Source: Hofstenia miamia (Eukaryota > Xenacoelomorpha > Acoela > Hofsteniidae). From it: DNA of 64,000 nucleotides. The stretch is from NCBI GenBank assembly GCA_900660155.1, contig CABFPE010000076.1, positions 1,433,411 through 1,497,410 on the forward strand, given 5' to 3'. Positions 56,950 through 64,000 of the stretch are shown piece after piece. The notes under the pieces were generated by a model. It did not search any database, was not told the origin of the DNA, and was given only the letters and a program-made list of their open reading frames with translations. The position numbers were made by a program, and so were the translations under genes. The number at the start of each line of letters is the position of its first letter. Position 1 is the stretch's first letter.

Positions 56950-57180
56950 TTATTTCTTTATTACTAAATTTATCACTATAAATTGTTTGTGTTCTAGGGT
57001 GGTGATTATTGCCCTTCTTTGCAGCCAATGTTTTGTCTTTTTACTTCAGTGCTCAGCGTGCACACTCGCCATCCTGAATCTTTCCATTGGCTCTATATAA
57101 GAGCAAACTATCCATTCCTCCTTCCCTTGGTGGCTGTACGTCCGGGTATAGAAAAAGGTGGGGTGCATAAAAGTTCTCAT
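56950..57180 (-). pseudogene. Accessory frame Y, copy 2 (one nonsense codon)
   Basis: Starts MRTFMHPTFFYTRTYS at 57180 and aligns to the end with copy 1 (AIITTLEHKQF, stop TAA at 56950-56952). A TGA at 57046-57048 replaces the Cys after VHAEH. No indels. The start follows the acceptor-like site at 57189-57190 by 8 bases. Confidence 0.6.
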
Positions 57181-57188
57181 GTCCTTTC

Positions 57189-57190
57189 CT
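57189..57190 (-). promoter_or_regulatory. Candidate splice acceptor for frame Y, copy 2
   Basis: Minus strand AGTAATTGTTTTTAG/GAAAGG, equivalent to 45919-45920. Confidence 0.6.
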
Positions 57191-57361
57191 AAAAACAATT
57201 ACTACTTTTCATGCAGTTAAATTAATTACAACACCTAAAGAAAAACTACTAAAATTTTCTATGTTTATAAACTACAAAGGAAAACATAACTTACAACACT
57301 TCTATTATTCATTCCCTAATATAATTTGTCTAATTATTCATGCGTGGTATATTTTTGAACT

Positions 57362-60300
57362 TTACAACCAAGCCAACACGGGCCCAAAGCGATTTGGAGC
57401 TTTTCTCTGGCGATGAGGATATGCATCCCTTTTAAATGCGCTTTCTGGAACTTCATCCTCTCTCCATACCCAAACTGGTTCTGGCTCCGGTGGTGTCACA
57501 TTAATCAGTTCATGGTTGGGAATTTCCACTTGCTGACATAATGCCAATTCATCTTTGTCTTCTTCTTCACTGGGATTTTCTGTTTCCCATTCTTCCATCC
57601 TATCTTTTTCTATTTCTGATTCTTTATATGGCTTCAGCCTATTTATGCGAACAATTTGCCATTTCTTCTTGAGGTATTTGAGATGTTTTATCTGGATATT
57701 GACATCATTGATTACTTTTACGACCTCATATGGACCTGAGTACAGACTATGCAATTTCTTCACCATTCCTTTCTTAATTGCTGGGTGGTACAGTAGAACT
57801 TTATCGCCCACTGAGAACTCCTGGAAACGCACCTTTTTGTTATAGTAGTCACTCATCATTTCCTGTGTTTGTCCAGTGGCTTCTATCACTGCTTGCTGTA
57901 GGCAACTCAAATTCATCTGAAGATCTAAAATATATTGATGTATATTATCATAATGAGGTCTTTGTTCTTCTGGTTCTGGTAATAGCAGTTGCACTGGAAC
58001 CCGAGCTTTCCGACCAAACATAACTTGAAAGGGAGAGACTCCTGTTGACTGGTGTCTACTTAAGTTATATGCGAAGCAAGCCTATTCTATAAACTGGTCC
58101 CAATCATTTTGGTCTTCGTCGATTTACTTGGAAATTATATCAATCAATGTTTTGTTCCATCATTCTGTTTGTCCATTTCCTTGAGGATGAAATGCCGTTG
58201 TTTGTATTTTCTTAATATCTAAAACAAAACATAGTTGATGTATTAAATTACTCTCAAAATTCCTTCCTTGGTCTGTCAGAATATGATCGGGAAGACCAAA
58301 CTGGGTAAATATTCTATTAACTAATACTTTGGTGGTCAATTCAGCAGTAGCGTCAATTAAAGGAAAAGCAAATGAAAATTTTGAAAATAGGTCCACCACA
58401 GTTAAAATCCACCTATTTCCAAATTCACTTTTAGGTAAAGGACCCATAAAATCCGCAGCGATTACTTTGAAAGGATAACCTACCTTAATGGATTTCATTG
58501 GTGCCCTTACTGCTGGTACAGGAAATTTTCTTTTATTGCATCTTTCACAAGCATTTATATAAGATATCACATCATTTGCCATACCTGTCCAAAAATACAA
58601 CTCTTTTATTTTTGTATTTGTTTTTGTTATTACCAAATGCCCTCTGGAAGGCGTTTTATGCACTGCCTCTAAACCTTAGATATAAATACCCTAGGAATGA
58701 TTAATTTTAAAGGTTGTTTAGGTTCCCTAAGATATAATATTTGATTTTGTTCGTATAAGTATTCCCATCTTGACCAGTAATAAAGAGTCTCCTGTGGAAC
58801 ACCCTCCAAACTTTGTTTATCTGGTTTTATCAAGATCTTTTCAGAAATTAACTTTTTATATATTGGACCAATTATTACGTCTTGTTTCTGAGCTTGTATG
58901 AAATTTTCTTTCTCCTCACAACCCAATTTTATTGAAAATGTTAGTAAGTCCCTAGGGTCATCTACTCCTTCATCAGGCTCTCTAAGGATTACTGGATCCA
59001 ATCTGCTTAATGCGTCAGCATTTTGATGCTTAGCTCCTGGTTTATGTACTATGTCAAAATCAAATTCTGCTAAAATGCGACCCACCGGTATAATTGACCG
59101 CTGATTTCTTTAAAATTCTGCAGCCATTTTAAACTAGCGTGGTCTGTGATTACTGTAAACTTCCTACCATATAAATAATGTTTAAATTTTCAAACTGCCC
59201 AGACAACTCCCAACAATTCTTTCTTTGTAGTGGCATAGTTTAATTCAGAACCTTGTAAAGCACAACTTGCATACACAACCACTGTTTTGCCAGTTTCATC
59301 TTGTTGTGCCAAAATTGCTCCCAACACTGTCCCACTTGCATTGGTCAACAGAATAAATTTCTTTGATAAATCGGGATAGTCTAAAATTGGCGCTGAAATG
59401 AGTTTTTGTTTCAAATTTTCAAAAGCCTCTTGTTGTTTCATATCCCAATTGAATGGAGCATTTTTCCGTAGTAATTTAGTTAGTGGGAAAGCTATATTTG
59501 CATACCCTTCCACAAATCTTCTGTAATATCCAGTGAGACCTAAGAAACTGTGTAACTGAGTCAGATTTGTTGGTGGTTTGAGATGCTTTACTGCTTCAAT
59601 TTTCTCCTCGTCACATTCTAGTCCCTTTTTGGAGATTTTGTGGCCCAAAAATTTGATTTCCTTCTGGAAGTATACACACTTCTTTGCACACAGTTTTGGA
59701 CCAGCTTTCCTGAGTATGGTCACTACCTTTGGAAAGTTGTCTAGCGTCTGCCCAAAGGTTGTTCCAATAACTAAGATGTCATCCAGGTACACTAAACAAG
59801 CTGTGTAGAGTAGTCCATCTAAAATACAATCCATTAATTTTTGGAAACAACTTGGGGCCGAGGACAAACCAAAAGGCATTTTCACAAATTTGTAATGCCT
59901 GGTTAAGGCTGAAAAAGCCATCTTATGAATGTCACATTCTCTAATTTTCATTTGATGATACCCACTTACTAAGTCTAGTGTAATGAAAAACCAAGATCCT
60001 TGTATGGAGTCGAGAATATTTTCAATGTTCAGTAAAGGGTATGCACTCAAATCTTTTAGCTTCTTGTTTACTGTGCTTCTATAATCAACACATAATCTTA
60101 ATTTCCCGTTTTTTTTCGAACAAGTACGATTGGTGAATTCCACAAGGAGAAACTCTTTCTAATCACCCCTAATTTTAATAATGAATTTATTTGTTCATTA
60201 AGTTCATTTTGAAAAGCTAGAGGTACTCTGCATGGTCTGATATTTACTGCCTTTTCATCAATTGTGTTCAATTCCACTGGCAACATGTCACAACTACCCA

Positions 60301-60994
60301 GTTCTTCGGAGCTCAACACAAAGATGTCTTCAAATTGTATGATTTGTTCCTTAAAAATCTGTTTTTCAGCTTCTAAAATTTCTACACCATCAAAGCCAAT
60401 TTGTTTAAGAATTTCCGTCATTCTCTCTGGCTGTTGAACTTCTGGAACTTTTTTGTTGGACATCGAAGCCTTTGGTTTATCTAAATGCATTGAAAAATTT
60501 ACAAAATCCTTAAGTTTATTTTGCTTTTGATTTGGATTAATAATTTCAATTTCGTCAGCCATATTATATTCAAAAGGATAACTATTAGATTCATTTCAAA
60601 AGTAGACTCTATTTGTTGTGAAATCTACTGCCCCTTGGTATGCTTTTAACACGTCACACCCCAAAATTAAATTCTCTAAAAGTTCGCTCACCACAAATAC
60701 ATTTGCAGTAATTTTGTCAGTGCATAATGCAATTTCAATTTTCGCCAGTCCTTTAATTTTAAGTGGTTCACCATTCGCAGCATAAACTGCTGTGAAATTA
60801 TCCGAATTAATTTGATTTCCCAGCTTGTTAATAAAGTTTTCATTCACTAGGGAGATTGGACTACCAGTGTCAATTAAAATTTTAGTTTCACAACCTTGAA
60901 CATGCAGTTTAATATAAACTAAAGAATCACTGGTTCTATCCAAATTGTGTAAAAAAATTTTAGTAGAGCTGGCCGAGCTATGCTCAGCCTTCAT
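57362..60994 (-). pseudogene. pol: pol, copy 2
   Basis: Same domains as copy 1: protease ILIDTGSPISLVNENF; RT with YHQMKIRECD and LVYLDDILVIG; RNase H NASGTVLGAILA (first Asp changed to Asn: TNASG where copy 1 has TDASG); integrase core AADFMGPLPKS, ILTDQGRNF and FHPQGNGQTE; GPYEVVKVIND; C-terminal tail with PPEPEPVW. It begins MKAEHSSASSTKIFL in the -1 frame from gag. Breaks include a stop near 60594, a frame change at the A8 run near 60110, a stop near 59188, a frame change near 58675, and stops at about 58158, 58123 and 58084. RT protein identity to copy 1 is about 88 percent by hand count. Confidence 0.9.
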
Positions 60995-61003
60995 TAGTTT
61001 AAA
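60971..61003 (-). promoter_or_regulatory. Programmed -1 frameshift signal at gag/pol, copy 2
   Basis: TTTAAAC at 60997-61003, spacer TAATGAA, hairpin GGCTGAG-CATAG-CTCGGCC at 60971-60989. The heptamer, spacer and both stem arms are identical to copy 1; the only hairpin difference is in the loop (CATAG versus CCTAG). Confidence 0.75.
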
Positions 61004-61301
61004 TTTTGCTTACTGTTATTTGTTGGACATGCTCTTGATATGTGTCCTGATTGGTTGCATTTGTAACAAATCACATTTGACCAATCATAATTTTTCGGCT
61101 TGTTCATTTTATTTTGTGACTTCTCTACAGTCAGATGATCAACTTTTTCAATTAATGCTTTGAGTTGTCTCTCCAATCTCTCCCACGGATTATGGTCTTC
61201 ATTTGCCTTCAAAATTTGATGTACTTTGTTTATTTCATGTGGCCTTCCTTCAATATTAAGGGCGCTTTCAGAACTTATGGCTACTGACAATGCCTCTTCC
61301 T
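60994..61301 (-). pseudogene. gag: gag C-terminal part, copy 2
   Basis: Only the last 99 or so codons remain: SVAISSESALNIEGRPHE, KSQNKMNKPKNYDW and the CCHC knuckle CYKCNQSGHISRACP. Upstream, the sequence passes directly into LTR at about 61301: the capsid start, gag ATG and leader are gone. The junction lies in a GGAAGA/GGAGGA stretch shared by both sides, suggesting a deletion through short homology. Confidence 0.85.
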
Positions 61302-62236
61302 TGTAGTGTCGAATGTTAGTGATAGGTTTTAATTCAAAACTCTTGATAATTAATGTCTTTCAAACAAAACCGCCTTAGTTTTGTTGTACTTTCATGTAAC
61401 AGTTTTACTCTCTCAACTGTAAATTAAAAGCAAAACATAAGAAAACAATAACTTATTTATTTTACAAACAGGAGAATGTTTATACAAGTCACAGCAATAA
61501 ACAAATTAAATAACTAAAGTCACCCATTATATTTAATACTAAATGAAACCTCTAATGTTAATAAATATGAGATCAATTTCAAAACCTTTACCTGACGAGT
61601 ATCACCACTAAACGTTGAAATAACTTCTAATTTGATAAAGAGACCAAAAGATGTCTTTAGCTGAGTTTGTTTGTCTGAATTAGACTAGAAATCTTTGCGC
61701 GATTTTGCTCTACTTCTCAGAGTATCAGGCGGAGGTTGGTCCTTCTATGAAGTTTTGAAGGTTTTTATACCCTGTTCTACATCATTGTCCTCTGGTTTCG
61801 ATGTTCATTTTTAGTTCCAAAATTAGCGTGACATTTTGGGCCAATTTTAGCGTTTAATGTCATGTCCATCATCCTCTCGTCATTTGGAGTAGAAACTCAT
61901 TATTAGTTCCTTTGTCTTTTATGTTACCTTGTTAAGCACTTAAAGGGGTTTTCAAGCATTGCTTCCACAATGAGTAAGCTTTTCAAAACACCGCCAGGTA
62001 CTTACAATTTCGGTAAATTTACAAACCACAAAAGAATTTCCAATTAGCTTTTGGTAAATTTCACAAGAAATTTAGTAAATTTCTTAATTTATGTCTTTCA
62101 AAATTAATTCTCAGAAAAATTTAAAATTATTCTAGGCAGTTCTTGAATTCAAGAAATTTTTAAAATTCCAATTTTACTACAGGTACTTTATAACTACAGT
62201 CAATTTTTGGAGTTAATATTAAACTTAAGTGATACA
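61302..62236 (-). repeat. LTR between copies 3 and 2
   Basis: 935 bp, TGTA...TACA on the minus strand, with TATAAAA at 61763-61769, donor at 61591-61592 and AATAAA at 61456-61461. Differs from the other LTR by a handful of substitutions and small indels (for example near 62083-62112). Confidence 0.75.
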
Positions 62237-62313
62237 TTATATTATTATTTTAAAAAGTTCTATAAGATAAATACGAATAATAGTTGTCATGTATGATATT
62301 TTCATCTTTCTTT

Positions 62314-64000
62314 TTAAGCTTGTGTTACTTGATTTATATTCAGATAATGAACGGTTGGAAGACCTGGTGCAAATGTTGTCATTGTATGACGAATTATTTG
62401 ACTATCCTCTCTTGGTGCAACCCTCAAACACATGTCCTCTTCTTTAATTACACAAAGTTTATTTTGATTTTTATTTCCATTCCATTTGTCCTGGCCTGCC
62501 ATATCTGTGACTACCACAATCTTTGATTCTCCTTTGAGACCATGTAAGTGTTTAAGAGGATTGTGCAAGATAGCATGTATCTTCTTCCAGATGCAGAATG
62601 CCAGTAAAAGAGCTGAAACTGCCCCTATTGCTGTGGTTATAAAAGGTAACAGAATCGAAATTTTCAATGGTGTAAATTCCTGTAGTTCATTTGAGGAAAT
62701 TATTTTTGCCTTAGCCAATCTGTCTCCCAGTGGTTTGGCAATTTTCCTCCACTCTTTGATTGAATCCGGGCTTAATCTATTGTTGGCTTTGAGATGTACT
62801 TGCACTTCCTGAATCAAATTTTGATGTGCTTGTGCTGACGACAGATATAGTTGCTCTTGCAATGCTGGAAATGCGTCATAGATGCCTCTTAACGGTCTGG
62901 ATATGGTAACATCTAATCTTTTATATCCTTCCCAGCATGTCATAAGATCTGGTTTTAGCGTAACACTCTTCTCTTCCAAAATTTGTCCACATCCCAGCCT
63001 TATAATACATGCTCTGCAAGCTGGAATTCTATTGGGCATATATTTCTTCTCAATAGAACTGTTCACGAGAAATTTTGTACTAATAGGAGAAATGAAAAGC
63101 CAACGTCCATACCCTAGGTTCTTAGCATTTTCGGCCAGAATGTGAGATATAACTTTTGTCTTACATAATTCAAAAATTTGCATTTCTATTCCAAAGAACA
63201 GAGAAACTAAACATGAACTGGCTTTATTCTGATAAGTTGGAAATCCATAGTTAAAAAAATTTGCGTTTCTATTCCAAAGAACAGAGAAACTAAACATGAG
63301 CTGGCTTTATTCCAATAAGTTGGAAACCCATGTTCACAGATTCTTAATGATCCACCTTTGCAAAATTTCAAAGTCTCTGAATCTAATTCAGCAAACATTG
63401 CATTATCTCTACTTATGGCTAAATATGGCGTCTCTAGTTCCCATGTGGTAAACAGCTTTCCATCAGGTGATGCCATTGGAAGTGATGTTGCATGATAGAC
63501 ATAAATCTGTTGACTCATTGAGTTGAAAGAACTTCCCATTCAAACATGAAGGCTGTATGGTGTGACATACACAGCATTTACAAGTTTGGATTGATAGTAT
63601 GCTAGAATTCGTTTTGTTGATAAAGTAGGGGATAAATGAGTTTCTTGCTGAAGCTCTTTGTGAGCTAAGACTGCAACTAGCTTTTTGAGATCTTTTGGAG
63701 AGACTAAACTATGTCACAGATAACCTTCCATCAAAGACAGTATCACTTGCAGTAAAAGGGCCATGTAACTTCAGAGCCCTATCCTGAATGATTTTAAACC
63801 CGCAAATTTCACGCTTAAATGAGCTGTCCAGTTCGTCTGATCCAGAAAAAGGTTCACGAGTTCACAGTGAAAGTAACCTATCTTTGGCATTACCTCTTGT
63901 AGTTTGTGTAAGGTGTTGTCAATTTTCTTCTTTTCTTCCCACAATTTCTTTAATTCTGTAGCTACCAACACAAACTTCTCATCCTCTCATCCAGTTAGCA
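62314..64000 (-). pseudogene. env: env, copy 3 (partial, runs off the window)
   Basis: Matches copy 2 env from its coiled-coil region (63971) to the C-terminal tail. The Trp after the membrane anchor is retained here (ICIWKK type, near 62587). A 75-base segment is imperfectly duplicated at about 63175-63320 (TTCCAAAGAACAGAGAAACT occurs twice), adding residues and a frame change. Another stop lies near 63540. The furin-like site would lie beyond the window. Confidence 0.8.

Larger units (their letters stand above)
52668..62236 (-). mobile_element. Env-class gypsy element, copy 2
   Basis: From high to low coordinate: 5' LTR (61302-62236), truncated gag, pol, Y, spacer, X, env, then the LTR shared with copy 1. 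Repeat period between the two LTRs is about 9.57 kb. The gag 5' part and all leader are deleted (the LTR is joined to mid-gag). Every coding region except short parts is broken. Confidence 0.88.

Noticed and set aside
1..64000. tRNA, rRNA genes or CRISPR arrays
   Set aside because: None seen by eye; the only regular short repeat array is the minisatellite, which has no unique spacers.

Overview
The window is AT-rich eukaryotic DNA with GT-AG introns, microsatellites, nested transposons and few host genes. It is most consistent with an invertebrate animal: the mobile elements are Tc1/mariner, maT, hAT, piggyBac, copia, LINE and Penelope-like families plus an env-bearing Ty3/gypsy retroelement. 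I cannot name the species. Six isolated single N bases and one 1000-N gap mark a draft assembly; at least three joins are flanked by duplicated sequence and look artefactual.

Region by region: 0-9 kb holds exons of a host gene for an acidic, probably coiled-coil protein, with a 29-bp minisatellite in one intron and a maT (DD37D) transposon in another. 9.2-15.2 kb is a hAT-like element with 8-bp target duplications inserted in a decayed piggyBac gene, with haplotype or contig duplication. 15.8-19.1 kb holds a Tc1 relic and the C-terminal part of a retroelement polyprotein. 19.3-24.9 kb is a decayed copia element whose 5' LTR is interrupted by an internally deleted mariner. 25-33 kb holds LINE, Tc1, non-autonomous hAT, Penelope-like and simple-repeat debris. 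33.7-35.4 kb is an apparently intact two-exon MFS transporter. A second Tc1 relic and a long-inverted-repeat element follow. 40.8-42.0 kb is an intact single-exon gene for a secreted glycoprotein.

From 43.8 kb to the end, on the minus strand, runs a head-to-tail array of an endogenous retrovirus-like element: env (copy 3) - LTR - gag-pol-Y-X-env (copy 2) - LTR - gag-pol-Y-X (copy 1) - gap. All copies are broken. The architecture is the most interesting thing here: (i) a compact -1 frameshift signal at the gag/pol junction in both copies (TTTAAAC, 7-nt spacer, 7-bp hairpin that differs only in its loop); (ii) two accessory reading frames, here called Y (about 76 codons) and X (about 440 codons), between pol and env, that I do not recognise; (iii) a candidate splice donor within the LTR transcript leader and acceptor-like sites a few bases upstream of gag, Y, X and env; (iv) accessory proteins that differ between copies much more than RT does, while LTRs and the Y-X spacer are far more alike. 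This suggests a complex retrovirus-like gene layout in an invertebrate gypsy element.
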